A DNA stretch of 64,000 nt from a bacterium (GTDB lineage: Bacteria > Cyanobacteriota > Vampirovibrionia > Obscuribacterales > Obscuribacteraceae). This document shows, piece by piece, positions 27,362-36,866 of the stretch. The stretch covers positions 100,939-164,938 of the forward strand of contig JAGOSY010000011.1 in NCBI GenBank assembly GCA_018062085.1, read 5' to 3'. A program made the position numbers and the translations under genes. Below the pieces are notes generated by a model. It made no database searches and was not told the origin of the DNA. It was given only the letters and a program-made list of their open reading frames with translations. How positions within the stretch are numbered: position 1 is the first letter of the stretch; the number at the start of each line of letters is the position of its first letter.

Positions 27362-27407
27362 GCTTCAGTGAAAAGGCAGAGTTTAAGCTCTGCCTTTTCA
27401 CTGAAGC
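27362..27407. terminator. Perfect 20-bp-stem hairpin, bidirectional terminator
   Basis: The arms at 27362-27381 and 27388-27407 are perfectly complementary, with a 6-nt loop. The core AAAAGGCAGAG / CTCTGCCTTTT puts a T-run on both strands. It lies between the convergent ends of the small membrane protein gene and rpsI and should stop transcription from both sides. Confidence 0.85.
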
Positions 27408-27417
27408 AAAAAACACA

Positions 27418-27445
27418 AAAGCGGCCAGGAAATCCCGGCCGCTTT
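27418..27445 (-). terminator. Rho-independent terminator of the ribosomal operon
   Basis: The arms AAAGCGGCC (27418-27426) and GGCCGCTTT (27437-27445) form a GC-rich stem that extends inward with one mismatch. On the minus strand it is followed by TTTTGTGTTTTTT. It sits about 50 bp after the rpsI stop and is the natural end of the superoperon transcript, backed up by the second hairpin at 27362-27407. Confidence 0.88.
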
Positions 27446-27496
27446 GATGATTCTCGCATAATCTTTCTTGACTCAAGCTTGAGCCAATCGAGCAAA

Positions 27497-27895
27497 TTAA
27501 CGCTTAGAGAACTGGAACCGTTTACGGGCTCTCTTACGACCAGCCTTCTTCCGCTCTTTGATACGTGGGTCGCGGGTAAGCAGACCTTCGGCACGAAGGG
27601 TTGGACGATTTTGCGGAGCCGCTTCAGATAAGGCCCGAGCGATACCATGGCGAATAGCACCAACTTGACCAGCAATACCACCACCGCGGACCAAAACCAT
27701 GACATCAAATCTGCCCATGGCGTCTGCCGCTTCAAAACCAGCATAAATTTCTTTAGCTAGACCGGGACGACCACCAATGTAGTCTTCCATGGTGCGGCCA
27801 TTAATGGTGACCGAACCGGTGCCAGGTATCAAACGAACTCTGGCAGTGGCGCACTTTCTTCGTCCTGTGCCGATGTACTGAATAACGCTAGTCAT
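27497..27895 (-). CDS. rpsI: 30S ribosomal protein S9
   Basis: The 132-residue protein is full length, with the start of S9 (YIGTGRRKCATARVRL), the GGRPG and GGGIAGQVGAIRHGIARAL motifs and the basic C-terminus (RKRARKRFQFSKR) whose last residues reach the P-site tRNA. It is the last gene of the superoperon, downstream of rplM as in nearly all bacteria, and two hairpin terminators follow. Confidence 0.98.
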   Translation of the reverse strand: MTSVIQYIGTGRRKCATARVRLIPGTGSVTINGRTMEDYIGGRPGLAKEIYAGFEAADAMGRFDVMVLVRGGGIAGQVGAIRHGIARALSEAAPQNRPTLRAEGLLTRDPRIKERKKAGRKRARKRFQFSKR

Positions 27896-27958
27896 GTGGA
27901 ACTCTTTTTCCTATGTATATATCTTCGAAGTTTCTGAATATTATCTATCGGTTGCTAA

Positions 27959-28408
27959 TTAGCTAGCGTGAACGTGTTCAGGAAGTTTCATCTCTGCGGG
28001 CTTTTGAGCAATGTGTGGATGCTCAGCACCAGCATAAACTTTCAACTTAGTGAATTGGCGATCGCCCAAACGGTTGTGGGGCATCATGCCACGGATTGCT
28101 TTCTCAAGGATGGCGATAGGGCGTCTTGCTCTCAAGTGAGCAAGGGTTTCTTCCTTGAATCCACCTGGGAAACCAGAGTGGTGTCTGTACATCTTCTGCA
28201 CTTCTTTTTTGCCGGAGACTTGAATCTTCTCGGCATTGACTACAACGACAAAGTCGCCACAGTCAACGTGTGGTGTGTACTCAGGTTTGTGCTTGCCTCT
28301 GAGAACATTGGCAACTTCAACGGCAACACGACCCAAAGTTTTACCTTCGGCATCGACTACCAACCATTCTCTGGTTACTTCTTCTGATTTCGGGCAATAA
28401 GTCTTCAC
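27959..28408 (-). CDS. rplM: 50S ribosomal protein L13
   Basis: The protein has 149 residues from GTG at 28408. This start is chosen because AGGAG lies seven bases upstream and the first residues ([15 protein letters not shown]) match the L13 start; a longer frame reading back into truA has no support. Typical motifs are [35 protein letters not shown] and [22 protein letters not shown]13 is an early 50S assembly protein. Its GTG overlaps the truA stop as GTGA, indicating coupled translation. Confidence 0.97.
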   Translation of the reverse strand: MKTYCPKSEEVTREWLVVDAEGKTLGRVAVEVANVLRGKHKPEYTPHVDCGDFVVVVNAEKIQVSGKKEVQKMYRHHSGFPGGFKEETLAHLRARRPIAILEKAIRGMMPHNRLGDRQFTKLKVYAGAEHPHIAQKPAEMKLPEHVHAS

Positions 28409-29205
28409 TTTAAAATCTCCTGGAACTTTTGCTCCCACAGCCTGAAGGCTTCGGGGTAATGGACCGAATCCAACGTTAAACCCCAAGGGGGAGCGTTAGG
28501 GCCGGCGAGCTCTCGATCTCTTTTCTCAAGAGCCTGAGAAACACTCTCCGCGTCCCTTTTGCCGAGCCCTATTTCTAGTAGGGTTCCGACAATAATGCGG
28601 ACCATATTGTACACGAAGTGATCGGCCGCTATCCAGAACTCTAGCTCGCCTTCACGTAAATTCAACAATTCAGCGCGGTAAATCAGGCAAGAAGGGTTGG
28701 CATTTGACGTGGTAGAAGAGCGGAAAGCACTAAAATCATGCTGACCCAAAAGGCGAGAAGCGCCGTCCTGCATGGGTTTCAAGCTGAGCGGTTGACGCAC
28801 ATGCAGGTGAGTATCTTTTAACAAGGCAGATCGTTGAGAACGGTTCAAGATTCGATAAACATACTGTCTTTTGGTCGCACTGTAACGAGCGTGAAATGTT
28901 TCGGGCACCACCTGCAAATCGACAACCGAAATGTCTCTAGGCAATATGCCATTTAGACTCCATGCCATCTGATGCAGATCTAGATGATTGACGCATGTTG
29001 GATTGGGAAAGTCGAAATGTGCCACCTGGCCGCCAGCATTGACACCAGTATCGGTGCGCCCACTCATATGCACGCGCAGTTCGCTTTTGGCCAGAACACT
29101 AACTGCTTTTTCTAATTCGTGCTGGACAGTGCGAACGCCCCCCTGAAATTGAGAACCGTGGAAATTCTTCCCGGAATACTCAAGCAGGAGGGCGATGCGT
29201 GGCAC
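28405..29205 (-). CDS. truA: tRNA pseudouridine(38-40) synthase TruA
   Basis: The 266-residue protein has the TruA start ([15 protein letters not shown]) and the catalytic Asp in [19 protein letters not shown]. The [16 protein letters not shown] and [14 protein letters not shown] motifs follow, then the C-terminal [17 protein letters not shown] motif. It makes pseudouridine at positions 38-40 of the tRNA anticodon arm. It sits between rplQ and rplM, an order known from Gram-positive and cyanobacterial genomes. Confidence 0.96.
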   Translation of the reverse strand: MPRIALLLEYSGKNFHGSQFQGGVRTVQHELEKAVSVLAKSELRVHMSGRTDTGVNAGGQVAHFDFPNPTCVNHLDLHQMAWSLNGILPRDISVVDLQVVPETFHARYSATKRQYVYRILNRSQRSALLKDTHLHVRQPLSLKPMQDGASRLLGQHDFSAFRSSTTSNANPSCLIYRAELLNLREGELEFWIAADHFVYNMVRIIVGTLLEIGLGKRDAESVSQALEKRDRELAGPNAPPWGLTLDSVHYPEAFRLWEQKFQEILK

Positions 29206-29231
29206 TTAGATAATGCCTACAGAATCTATGT

Positions 29232-29657
29232 CTAGACCAGTTGGATGATCGCCATTTCGGAGTTGTCTCCGCGGCGAGGTCCAATTTTGATGATGCGGGT
29301 GTATCCACCTTGACGATCTTTATAGCGAGGAGCGATATTGTCGAATACCTTTCTCACTACTTCTTTATCGTAAAGATAGCTGGACACCTGACGACGCAAG
29401 TGCACAACACGAGCGACTTCTTTGGCGGCTGCTTTATCGCCGTTTTTAGCTTTCTCGTGAAGAGCTTTGTAATCGCCTACCTGACCGTGCTTACCTTTGG
29501 TGATGATCTTCTCAGCATGGGAGCGAACTGCTTTTGCCTTAGCAAGAGTGGTTTCGATCTCATCGTGACGAAGAAGCTCGGTAGCTAGTGCGCGCAATAC
29601 CGCTTTTCTTTGATCGGCGGGGCGGCCTAGTTGGTGGCCGGGTACTCTGTGACGCAT
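29232..29657 (-). CDS. rplQ: 50S ribosomal protein L17
   Basis: The 141-residue protein has the family start (MRHRVPGHQLGRPADQRKAVLRALATELL) and the END motif region (ETTLAKAKAVRSHAEKIITKGK). The middle helical section is slightly longer than E. coli L17's core but has no extra domain. It lies 40 bp downstream of rpoA, as in almost all bacteria. Confidence 0.98.
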   Translation of the reverse strand: MRHRVPGHQLGRPADQRKAVLRALATELLRHDEIETTLAKAKAVRSHAEKIITKGKHGQVGDYKALHEKAKNGDKAAAKEVARVVHLRRQVSSYLYDKEVVRKVFDNIAPRYKDRQGGYTRIIKIGPRRGDNSEMAIIQLV

Positions 29658-29697
29658 AACAGTTCCTTCTTATCTTGTACTCTAACTGGGCTCTTAC

Positions 29698-30645
29698 TTA
29701 TTTGTCTTTTGGTGTATCAGCCAATGTGAGGCCGAATTGACGAAGACGTTCAATCACTTCGTCAGCAGACTTCTTACCGAAGTTTTTGATGTTCATCAGA
29801 TCGTCGTAAGACAATTTGAGAAGCTCGCCGAGTGAATTGATATTGGCTCTCTTCAAGCAGTTGTAGGCTCTTACTGAAAGCTCTAGCTCTTCGATAGAGA
29901 TGGAGCTGTGTTTGCCGTCTTGCTGTTGAGGCTGAGTAGCCGCCGGCACCATTGGCTTGCCGGACAGTTCTGCTATCGGTAGCAAGTGCTCAATGATCTG
30001 ACGAGCAGCTTGAGAAATTGCTTCGGTAGCGTCCATTGAGCCATTGGACCAAAGTTCAATGGTCAACTTATCGAAATCAGTTGATTCGCCAACGCGGGTA
30101 GGCTCAACGTTGTAGCTTACTTTGCGGATAGGCATGAAGACAGCATCGATTGGAAGAACGTCGATGGCTTGCTTGTAGTGGCTGTGTGAATCAGCAGGAA
30201 CGTAGCCTCTGCCACGCTCAACTGTGATTTCAGCGCGGATGCGACCACCTTCCGCCAATGTGCAAAGCTGCCAATCGGGGTTGATGATAGTAGCGTCAGC
30301 TGGGCACATGATATCGCGACCGGTGACAGCACCAGATCTATCGATATCGAGATGCAAATACTGTGGTTCGTTGCTGAAAGTCTTTACGACCAAGCCCTTT
30401 AGATTAAGCATGATGTCGATCACGTCTTCGACAACACCAGGAACGGTGGTGAATTCGTGAGTGATGCCTTCAATTCTGACAGCAGTAACGGCAGAACCGT
30501 CTAGAGAAGAGAGCAATACTCTTCTGACAGCGTTACCAAGGGTGGTGCCATAACCTTTTTCCAATGGTTCAATGACGAACTTACCGTATATAGAGCCGTC
30601 AGCTCCGGTCTTGTTCTCAAGGCACTTGATTCTTAAAGGTTCCAT
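29698..30645 (-). CDS. rpoA: RNA polymerase alpha subunit
   Basis: The protein has 315 residues from ATG at 30645, which has GGAG five bases upstream and begins with the conserved MEPLRIKCLE region; a longer frame upstream is not supported. The N-terminal dimerisation domain contains FVIEPLEKGYGTTLGNAVRRVLLSSL. The C-terminal domain (ELELSVRAYNCLKRANINSLGELL, MNIKNFGKKSADEV) binds UP elements and activators. The linker is short and Gln-rich. No rpsD gene lies upstream, in contrast to E. coli. Confidence 0.98.
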   Translation of the reverse strand: MEPLRIKCLENKTGADGSIYGKFVIEPLEKGYGTTLGNAVRRVLLSSLDGSAVTAVRIEGITHEFTTVPGVVEDVIDIMLNLKGLVVKTFSNEPQYLHLDIDRSGAVTGRDIMCPADATIINPDWQLCTLAEGGRIRAEITVERGRGYVPADSHSHYKQAIDVLPIDAVFMPIRKVSYNVEPTRVGESTDFDKLTIELWSNGSMDATEAISQAARQIIEHLLPIAELSGKPMVPAATQPQQQDGKHSSISIEELELSVRAYNCLKRANINSLGELLKLSYDDLMNIKNFGKKSADEVIERLRQFGLTLADTPKDK

Positions 30646-30782
30646 ATTATCTCCGTGACGAAAGTGGCTGTCGGCGAAGCTTCTAGTATCGATTGATGTG
30701 TTCATTGATTTGAATAGTACTCAACTATGAGGGCTTCTGGTGGCAGTAACGACGCTTAAAAGGTCAAGATAACGGTCAGTGA

Positions 30783-31175
30783 CTAGACTCTTCTACGCTT
30801 AGGTGGACGGCAACCATTGTGGGGAATTGGTGTGACATCTTTGATCAAAGTGATTTCTAGTCCAGAACTTTGCAGAGCGCGAATTGCAGTCTCGCGACCG
30901 GCTCCAGGCCCTTTGACCAAAACTTCAACCTGTCTCATGCCTTGGTCCATGGAACGTTTGGCCACAGATTCAGCAGCTTGCTGAGCAGCAAAGGGAGTGC
31001 CCTTCTTCGCGCCCTTGAAGCCCGCTGTACCAGCAGAACCCCAAGCGATCACCTGACCTTGAGGGTCAGTAGAAGTGACGATGGTGTTATTGAAGGTACT
31101 TGAAATGTGAACGATGCCTTGAAGGACATAACGACGCTCTTTTTTCTTAGTTCTAGCCTTCGGTGACTTAGCCAT
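30783..31175 (-). CDS. rpsK: 30S ribosomal protein S11
   Basis: The 130-residue protein matches S11 along its length: [30 protein letters not shown], the PFAAQQAAE helix and the C-terminal [13 protein letters not shown]. It forms part of the 30S platform. In many bacteria rpsD would follow, but here the next gene is rpoA after about 137 bp. Confidence 0.98.
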   Translation of the reverse strand: MAKSPKARTKKKERRYVLQGIVHISSTFNNTIVTSTDPQGQVIAWGSAGTAGFKGAKKGTPFAAQQAAESVAKRSMDQGMRQVEVLVKGPGAGRETAIRALQSSGLEITLIKDVTPIPHNGCRPPKRRRV

Positions 31176-31263
31176 AGCTTTCCTGCTTCTATCCTTTAGT
31201 TAATGCTCTTAACAAACTACAAAATCTATCTACTTAAACGCTACCCAGATTTACTAACTAGGT

Positions 31264-31653
31264 CTACTTACCTGGCGCTTGCTTCTTACCGGCGACGGTG
31301 ACCCGCTTGCGGCCGCGACGAGTTCTAGCATTGGTTTTAGTGCGCTGACCGCGGGTGGGCAGGCCTCTTCTGTGCCTTTGGCCACGGAAGCAGTTGATTT
31401 CAATCAAACGCTTAACGTTCAGACCTTCAACCCGTCTGAGATCGCCCTCGACCTGGTAATTTCCGCTTTTCTCAATCTCTTCACGAACACGACCGACTTC
31501 TTCTTCAGTCATGTCTTGTACGCGCTTAGAGTCGGGAATGCCTACTTTCTTACAGATTTTGGCGGCAGTTGTTCTGCCAATGCCGTGGATATAAGTCAGC
31601 GCGATTGGCGCTCTCTTGTTTCTCGGCAGGTCTACACCGGCGATACGGGCCAT
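31264..31653 (-). CDS. rpsM: 30S ribosomal protein S13
   Basis: The protein has 129 residues from ATG at 31653 ([14 protein letters not shown]). This ATG is chosen over an upstream extension because AGGA lies directly upstream and the family start matches. The helix-two-turn-helix region ([19 protein letters not shown]) and the C-terminal [22 protein letters not shown] tail, which touches the P-site tRNA, are intact. Confidence 0.98.
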   Translation of the reverse strand: MARIAGVDLPRNKRAPIALTYIHGIGRTTAAKICKKVGIPDSKRVQDMTEEEVGRVREEIEKSGNYQVEGDLRRVEGLNVKRLIEINCFRGQRHRRGLPTRGQRTKTNARTRRGRKRVTVAGKKQAPGK

Positions 31654-31777
31654 TTGTCCTTTAACCTCAAACAGATACTCAAAACTAGTTCGTACAAATA
31701 ACGGGGCAAGCACTCAAGGTATCAAAGTAGCGCAATATATGCGTCTAATATCCTAACAAGAGTTAACTTGTCACTTC

Positions 31778-31891
31778 TTAACCTTGGCGTTGTTTGTGCT
31801 TTGGATTTTCACAAATAACAGCGACGCGACCTTTACGGCGTATCACTTTGCACTTCTCACAAATCTTCTTTACTGACGCTCTAACTTTCAT
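31778..31891 (-). CDS. rpmJ: 50S ribosomal protein L36
   Basis: This 37-residue gene is too short for most gene finders. Translation from ATG at 31891 gives the canonical zinc-type L36 with C11, C14, C27 and H32 as zinc ligands, ending in KHKQRQG. It sits between infA and rpsM, its usual position. Presence of the Cys form indicates zinc-dependent L36. Confidence 0.97.
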   Translation of the reverse strand: MKVRASVKKICEKCKVIRRKGRVAVICENPKHKQRQG

Positions 31892-32054
31892 AATTCAGCT
31901 CTCTGAGCGGCTTTCACCGCATCCCTTCTTTAGTTATTGTGTATGAAACGACGCTAAGCTTATTTCACCGAAGACGTTACCTGCCCGCATTTACATGCAA
32001 AACATGTGCCCTTCAGACAAACGTCTCATTGTACCGCAAATCACTACAAATCAA

Positions 32055-32276
32055 TCAATCTTTGATTCGGTATGTGATTCTTCCGCGCGTGAGGTCATAC
32101 GGGGTGAGCTCTACACGAACGCGATCGCCTGGAAGTATCTTAATAAAGTTCTTCCGAATCTTGCCTGAGATGTGAGCCAGAACTTTGTGTCCATTATCCA
32201 GCTCTACCCGAAACATGGCATTGGGCAAGGATTCCCGGATGGTACCCTCGAATTCTATTACGCCCTGTTTAGTCAT
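32055..32276 (-). CDS. infA: Translation initiation factor IF-1
   Basis: The 73-residue protein is a single S1/OB-fold domain matching IF-1 ([57 protein letters not shown]). It binds the 30S A site during initiation. Its ATG overlaps the map stop as ATGA. About 160 bp separate it from rpmJ; that gap shows only a small GCGG/CCGC stem. Confidence 0.98.
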   Translation of the reverse strand: MTKQGVIEFEGTIRESLPNAMFRVELDNGHKVLAHISGKIRKNFIKILPGDRVRVELTPYDLTRGRITYRIKD

Positions 32277-33058
32277 CCAACTACCTCGTTGGGACGCTTA
32301 GTAAGTATTTCAGCGTCACCATCAGTGATGAGCAAAGAATGCTCAAAATGGGCCGATGGTCTGTAATCTTGTGTTACAACAGTCCAGCCATCTGGTTTGG
32401 TGCGAACCTTGTCGCCGCCCTGATTGAACATCGGTTCAATCGCTATTACCATACCAGGTTTCAACTTAGTCTTGCTACCGGTGCGATAGTTGAAGATGAA
32501 TGGATCTTCATGGTAGTCAGGCCCAATGCCGTGTCCGCCATAATCTCGAACGATGCCATAAGCACCTTCTTTACCGACATCTTCTACAGCTCCACCTATT
32601 TGATCGAGAGTAGCACCAGCTTTGGACACTTTGATCGCTTCATATAAAGAGCGTTGTGTATCATCTAAAAGCTTTTGTACGGCTTTCGTTACAGTTCCGA
32701 TTGGCACGGTAATGGCAGTGTCACCGATAAAGTTGAAGGGTTTGCCATCAACCATGCGTCTGACAGAAACGCCAATATCAAGGCTTAAAATATCGCCATC
32801 TTTGAGCACTTTCTTCTTATTAGGAATACCGTGCACCACTTCTTCATTAACTGAGGCACAGACTGTAGCAGGGAAGCCACGATAGCCCTTAAACGTTGGA
32901 ATGTGACCAGCATCAGTAATAGCTTTTTCAGCCATTTGATCAAGCTCATAAGTGGTTATGCCTGGAGCTGCGGCTCTTGATATCATTTCAAGAACTGCGC
33001 CAGCCAGGCGACCGGCCTCACGAATAAGTTCAATATCTTCTTCTTTGGTTAATATCAT
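32273..33058 (-). CDS. map: Methionine aminopeptidase type I
   Basis: The 261-residue protein has the pita-bread metal ligands in the expected order: [33 protein letters not shown] and the final EHSLLIT. Two metals activate water to remove the initiator methionine from new proteins. The gene order adk-map-infA follows the Gram-positive and cyanobacterial pattern. There is no N-terminal SH3/zinc extension. Compared with E. coli the Asp-to-Asp motif carries [18 protein letters not shown], a small sequence variation only. Confidence 0.96.
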   Translation of the reverse strand: MILTKEEDIELIREAGRLAGAVLEMISRAAAPGITTYELDQMAEKAITDAGHIPTFKGYRGFPATVCASVNEEVVHGIPNKKKVLKDGDILSLDIGVSVRRMVDGKPFNFIGDTAITVPIGTVTKAVQKLLDDTQRSLYEAIKVSKAGATLDQIGGAVEDVGKEGAYGIVRDYGGHGIGPDYHEDPFIFNYRTGSKTKLKPGMVIAIEPMFNQGGDKVRTKPDGWTVVTQDYRPSAHFEHSLLITDGDAEILTKRPNEVVG

Positions 33059-33061
33059 TGT

Positions 33062-33724
33062 CTAGCTTGATACCTTCGACTGCAGGGCCTTCAAAATATC
33101 GGCAAAAATTGCTTCCTGCTCACCCTCGCCGTTAACCGCTGAGACAAGACCTTTACCACCGTAGTAGTCAATCAAAGGTGCAGTCAATTCGTGATAGACA
33201 GTCAAGCGTTGCTTCACCAACTCAGGCTTATCGTCAGAACGGTGAGAAAGCTCTGTGCCGCAAAGATCGCAAATGCCATCTTTTTGAGCGGGTGAGAACT
33301 TGACGTGATAGACAGCATTGCAAGCTTTGTTCGGGCAGACACGCCGACCAGTAATGCGCTCTTCCAAAATAGAATCACTGGTTTGCAAGTCTATGACAAC
33401 GTCAAGGGATGCTTTAAGCTCAGCCAATAGCCCATCGAGACTCTCAGCCTGAGCACGATTTCGCGGGAAGCCGTCAAGAATAAAGCCCTTAGCGCTTTCA
33501 GGCTGACTGAGCTTCTCACGAAATAGATCGATCAAAACTTGGTCAGGCACTAATTGCCCTTTATCCATATATTCTTTTGCAGCGAGACCAGCCTTAGTAC
33601 TGTTTTTCACGGCCTCACGCAAAAGGTCTCCCGACGACAAATGCAGCAATGAAAACTTAGTCGAAAGTTTTTTACACTGCGTACCTTTGCCCGCTCCAGG
33701 AGCGCCTAAAAACAAAATGCGCAT
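33062..33724 (-). CDS. adk: Adenylate kinase, zinc-lid form
   Basis: The 220-residue protein has the P-loop GAPGAGKGT (residues 7-15), the NMP-binding helix region (LSSGDLLREAV), FILDGFPRNRAQAE and the LID. The LID holds four cysteines, C130, C135, C153 and C156, so it is of the zinc-binding type. The first pair is C-x4-C instead of the common C-x2-C, a two-residue insertion. It balances ATP, ADP and AMP. It lies 5 bp after secY. Confidence 0.96.
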   Translation of the reverse strand: MRILFLGAPGAGKGTQCKKLSTKFSLLHLSSGDLLREAVKNSTKAGLAAKEYMDKGQLVPDQVLIDLFREKLSQPESAKGFILDGFPRNRAQAESLDGLLAELKASLDVVIDLQTSDSILEERITGRRVCPNKACNAVYHVKFSPAQKDGICDLCGTELSHRSDDKPELVKQRLTVYHELTAPLIDYYGGKGLVSAVNGEGEQEAIFADILKALQSKVSS

Positions 33725-33729
33725 TTAGT

Positions 33730-35181
33730 TTAGATTTCCTTTTTGTCTTGAGATTTGAATAGGCCACGCGCTTGATACTTTGAAGAAAGCGCATGGGTGA
33801 GAATCTGACGCTGGGTATCGATGGCGACACCAACCAGAATAATTAGAGATGTACTGCCTAAGCCCTGTAAGGTAGTCACCTGTGTCCATTGCTCAATATG
33901 AATTGGAGCAATAGCAATGACGGCAACTGATGCAGCACCAATGAAAGTCAGTCGATTGAGAGTCTTTTCTAAGAAGTCAGCAGTGGGCCGCCCCGGACGT
34001 ACACCCTGAATAGCCCGGCCACTTCTTCTCAAATTCTCAGACATATCGCGCACTGGCAAAATGATTGATGAATAGAAGAAAGCAAAGAATAGAATCAAAC
34101 AGAAATAAACCAGCGAATGCTCCCAGCGGTAGTACGAGAAGGCATTAGCCCCTTCTTGGGCCAAGAAGCCCCAAGTATCTTTAGCCCAAGTTTGCTGACA
34201 AAGACTGACGAAAGCTGCGCCAATGCCAGGGATATCTTTGATGACGTTATAGACGACTTGCCCCGGATCGGTTTTCTGCTGGGCCATGAACTGCATGATT
34301 GTAGACGGGAACATCAAAAGCGAAGAAGCAAAGATGATGGCCATAACACCAGAGGGGTTAACTGGCAGATACATGTAGTCTTCAGGAGCAGCAAAAATTT
34401 GCCTGCCAACATTTCGCCTTGAACCCATCACCATCACTTTGCGCACACCCTGCTGCAAGCGCACGATGAAAGCGACTACTAGAAGAAAGAAAATTACTAA
34501 GGCGGTGACGCCCCAAACTGGAGCTTGACCAGTCTGCACTGACTCGTAGGTATTTTTGATCATGACCGGCATGCGAGCAGCGATACCAAGGAAGATCAAA
34601 AGTGAAGCACCGTTACCGACACCACGTTCAGTTATAAGCTCACCCATCCACATGATAAAAACAGCGCACGATGTCAGGATGATTGTAGTGTTGATCAAAA
34701 ACAGAGGACCAGGGGTAATCACTACACCAGGAATACGCGACAAGAGTTGTGCCAACATGAACGATTGAAAGACCGCCAAAAATACTGTGGCGACCCGCGA
34801 AATTTGAGCGAGCTGACGGCGACCCTGCTCACCTTGTTCTTTTTGCAGATTCTCGAGCTTAGGAATAACAACAGTCATCAACTGCATGACAATCGACGAA
34901 GTGATGAACGGCCCAATACCCATAGAGAAAACTGAAAGCTTGTTCAAGGCACCGCCGGTAAACAAGTCGATCATGCCCAGCAAGTTTTGAGCCAACTCAG
35001 GGTGTTTAGTAAAAGCACCAGGGTCAACACCGGGAATCGGCACATGGACGCCTAATCGATAAAGAAAAATCATAGTCAGTGTGAAAATGATTCTCTCTTT
35101 TAGACCAGGAGCACCAAGCAGAGCGAGCCAGTTTTCTGGTCCCCCAATCTTTGCTCCACGTTTGCTCACACTCTCTGACAT
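33730..35181 (-). CDS. secY: Protein translocase channel SecY
   Basis: The 483-residue protein has ten membrane helices and the SecY signatures (YRLGVHVPIPGVDPGAF, the plug helix GGALNKLSVFSMGIGPFITSSIVMQL split by a short helix). The C-terminal cytoplasmic loop (SENLRRSGRAIQGVRPGRPT) is the SecA/ribosome-docking part. It is some 40-50 residues longer than E. coli SecY, mostly in one extracytoplasmic loop (around residues 310-345). A strong hairpin lies between rplO and this gene, so it may have its own promoter. Confidence 0.97.
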   Translation of the reverse strand: MSESVSKRGAKIGGPENWLALLGAPGLKERIIFTLTMIFLYRLGVHVPIPGVDPGAFTKHPELAQNLLGMIDLFTGGALNKLSVFSMGIGPFITSSIVMQLMTVVIPKLENLQKEQGEQGRRQLAQISRVATVFLAVFQSFMLAQLLSRIPGVVITPGPLFLINTTIILTSCAVFIMWMGELITERGVGNGASLLIFLGIAARMPVMIKNTYESVQTGQAPVWGVTALVIFFLLVVAFIVRLQQGVRKVMVMGSRRNVGRQIFAAPEDYMYLPVNPSGVMAIIFASSLLMFPSTIMQFMAQQKTDPGQVVYNVIKDIPGIGAAFVSLCQQTWAKDTWGFLAQEGANAFSYYRWEHSLVYFCLILFFAFFYSSIILPVRDMSENLRRSGRAIQGVRPGRPTADFLEKTLNRLTFIGAASVAVIAIAPIHIEQWTQVTTLQGLGSTSLIILVGVAIDTQRQILTHALSSKYQARGLFKSQDKKEI

Positions 35182-35313
35182 TCTGTTCCCCTATTCTCTT
35201 TGCAAGCCCTAATTAGATTAGTTGGCAATGCAAGATCTATTCTTCGATTTGTAATTGTAGGCTCTATTGCTAACAAAGCTCTGCTGCTGTAGTAAAAAAT
35301 AGCAAAATATTAG

Positions 35314-35344
35314 AACGCTCCAGTAGTTAGACCACTGGAGCGTT
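35314..35344 (-). terminator. Hairpin between rplO and secY, possible attenuator or terminator
   Basis: The arms AACGCTCCAGT (35314-35324) and ACTGGAGCGTT (35334-35344) are a perfect 11-bp stem with a 9-nt loop. On the minus strand it follows the rplO stop by about 20 bp and is itself followed by an A/T-rich stretch with T runs (ATATTTTGCTATTTTTTAC). The spc operon usually continues into secY without a stop, so partial termination is inferred. The 185-bp gap leaves room for a secY promoter. Confidence 0.65.
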
Positions 35345-35366
35345 GCAATTTTCAACCAGTTCAAGA

Positions 35367-35846
35367 CTAGCGATTCTTTGGATTGCGGGTTGGAGCAGCA
35401 GGTTGAATTACTTCATAAGAACCGCCAGCAGCCTGAATCTTATCGATAGCACCTTGGGAGAAGTGATGAGCACTAACCTTGACAGCCACTTTCAAATCAC
35501 CATTTCCAAGTACTCTTAAGCTGTCATTGTGCTTACGGATGACACCGTGAGCAACAAGTGCATCTGGAGTAGCTTCAGTATTAGCTGGCAATACGTTCAA
35601 AGCATCAACGTTGATGATCACCCAATCGCGTCCTGGCACAGAATCAAAGTTGTGAATCTTAGGTAGTCTTCTGAACAACGGTGTCTGACCGCCTTCAAAG
35701 CCAAAACGTCTAGCTTCACCAGATCTTTGGCCTTGACCATTGTGACCACGGGTAGAGGTTTTACCGTGTCCGGAAGCGCGACCGCGACCTACTCTCTTTC
35801 TCTTCTTGCGTGACCCTTGATCTGGTCTTACTTCATCAATTTCCAT
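35367..35846 (-). CDS. rplO: 50S ribosomal protein L15
   Basis: The 159-residue protein has the Gly/Arg-rich start (RKKRKRVGRGRASGHGKTSTRGHNGQG), the GFEGGQTPLFRRLPK motif and the C-terminal globular part (KVSAHHFSQGAIDKIQAAGGSYEVI). It is close to the usual L15 length, with a short tail. The extended N-terminus threads into 23S rRNA. Confidence 0.97.
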   Translation of the reverse strand: MEIDEVRPDQGSRKKRKRVGRGRASGHGKTSTRGHNGQGQRSGEARRFGFEGGQTPLFRRLPKIHNFDSVPGRDWVIINVDALNVLPANTEATPDALVAHGVIRKHNDSLRVLGNGDLKVAVKVSAHHFSQGAIDKIQAAGGSYEVIQPAAPTRNPKNR

Positions 35847-35911
35847 CTCTTCTCCTTTGCCTCACGCCGTCACTCATTGTTTAGGTTGACGACTCGGCTG
35901 ACTTTGGTTTC

Positions 35912-36127
35912 TTACTTAGCTTTCTTGGCGCTTTTGGCAGGAGCAGCAGCTTCTTTCTCTTCAACCACAGTGACTAAGTGATGAACTTTGTTCACCATGC
36001 CACGAATGGTTGGGCTGTCAGCGTGCAATACACTGCTGTTGAACTTGCGTAGTCCAAGCGCGCGAACGACTTTCTTCTGGTCGTCTCTCTTTCCGACGAG
36101 ACCCTTCGTTAAAGTTATCCGTAACAT
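35912..36127 (-). CDS. rpmD: 50S ribosomal protein L30 with Lys/Ala tail
   Basis: The 71-residue protein has an L30 core (LRITLTKGLVGKRDDQKKVVRALGLRKFNSSV and TIRGMVNKVHHLVTVVE). About 15 further residues (EEKEAAAPAKSAKKAK) form a charged tail that is absent from typical L30 of about 60 residues. It is located between S5 and L15 as expected. A similar Lys/Ala tail is seen on L4 in this operon. Confidence 0.95.
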   Translation of the reverse strand: MLRITLTKGLVGKRDDQKKVVRALGLRKFNSSVLHADSPTIRGMVNKVHHLVTVVEEKEAAAPAKSAKKAK

Positions 36128-36184
36128 TTCGACCCCTCAATTGAACTTTAGATTTGTATGAACTGTTTTGACTACAGCTCTTAA

Positions 36185-36817
36185 TTACGAGAACAGCTGA
36201 CGAATGCTCACGCCTCTGAGACGAGCTGCATCTTCGTATGTTCTCAGACCTTTGAGACCAGCAACTGTAGCGCGAGCTACGTTTAGTGGTGAACGTGAAC
36301 CTAGCGATTTAGAAAGCACATCGCCCACACCAGCAAGTTCAAGAATGGCGCGTGCGGCACCACCGGCGATTACTCCGGTACCCTTAGCAGCTGGTTTCAA
36401 AAGAATGCGGCTAGCGCCGGTCTTTCCAGTGATTGTGTGAGGAATCGTCGTGCCTACTAGAGGAACTGATACAAGAGATTTTCTTGCATCAACAACGCCT
36501 TTTTGAATGGCCGATACAACTTCGGATGCTTTTCCAACACCGATGCCAACTTGACCTTTGCCGTTACCAACAGCAACTACAGCGCGGAAGGAGAGCTTTT
36601 TACCACCCTTAACTACCTTAGTTACACGGCGAACTTGAATGATTTTTTCTTCCCACTCAGATTCCACGCGCTCACGCTTGTTGTCATCAGGACGACGACT
36701 AGGGCCACCATCGCGGCCACCACCACCAGGTCCGCGACGGCCGCGACGAGCGCCATCCGGTGCTGCTACTGGAGCAATTGCATCCTCGATTGCGGCAACC
36801 TTATCTTCTCTGTCCAT
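36185..36817 (-). CDS. rpsE: 30S ribosomal protein S5 with RG-rich N-terminal extension
   Basis: The 210-residue protein has the S5 double-stranded RNA-binding domain (residues about 55-120: [43 protein letters not shown]) and the C-terminal half ([37 protein letters not shown]). About 50 extra residues precede it and include a Gly/Arg-rich run ([15 protein letters not shown]) that looks disordered. The ATG at 36817 is followed by an acidic stretch. S5 contributes to translational accuracy. The basic tail may add RNA contacts. Confidence 0.96.
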   Translation of the reverse strand: MDREDKVAAIEDAIAPVAAPDGARRGRRGPGGGGRDGGPSRRPDDNKRERVESEWEEKIIQVRRVTKVVKGGKKLSFRAVVAVGNGKGQVGIGVGKASEVVSAIQKGVVDARKSLVSVPLVGTTIPHTITGKTGASRILLKPAAKGTGVIAGGAARAILELAGVGDVLSKSLGSRSPLNVARATVAGLKGLRTYEDAARLRGVSIRQLFS

Positions 36818-36866
36818 CTAGAAGTACCCTCTAATCTCTCTTAACACGTAAAAACTGCTTTTATAC

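Noticed and set aside
27229..27744. 171-codon frame on the minus strand over rpsI and the terminators
   Set aside because: It crosses two hairpin terminators and overlaps rpsI in another frame, and it has no recognisable domain.
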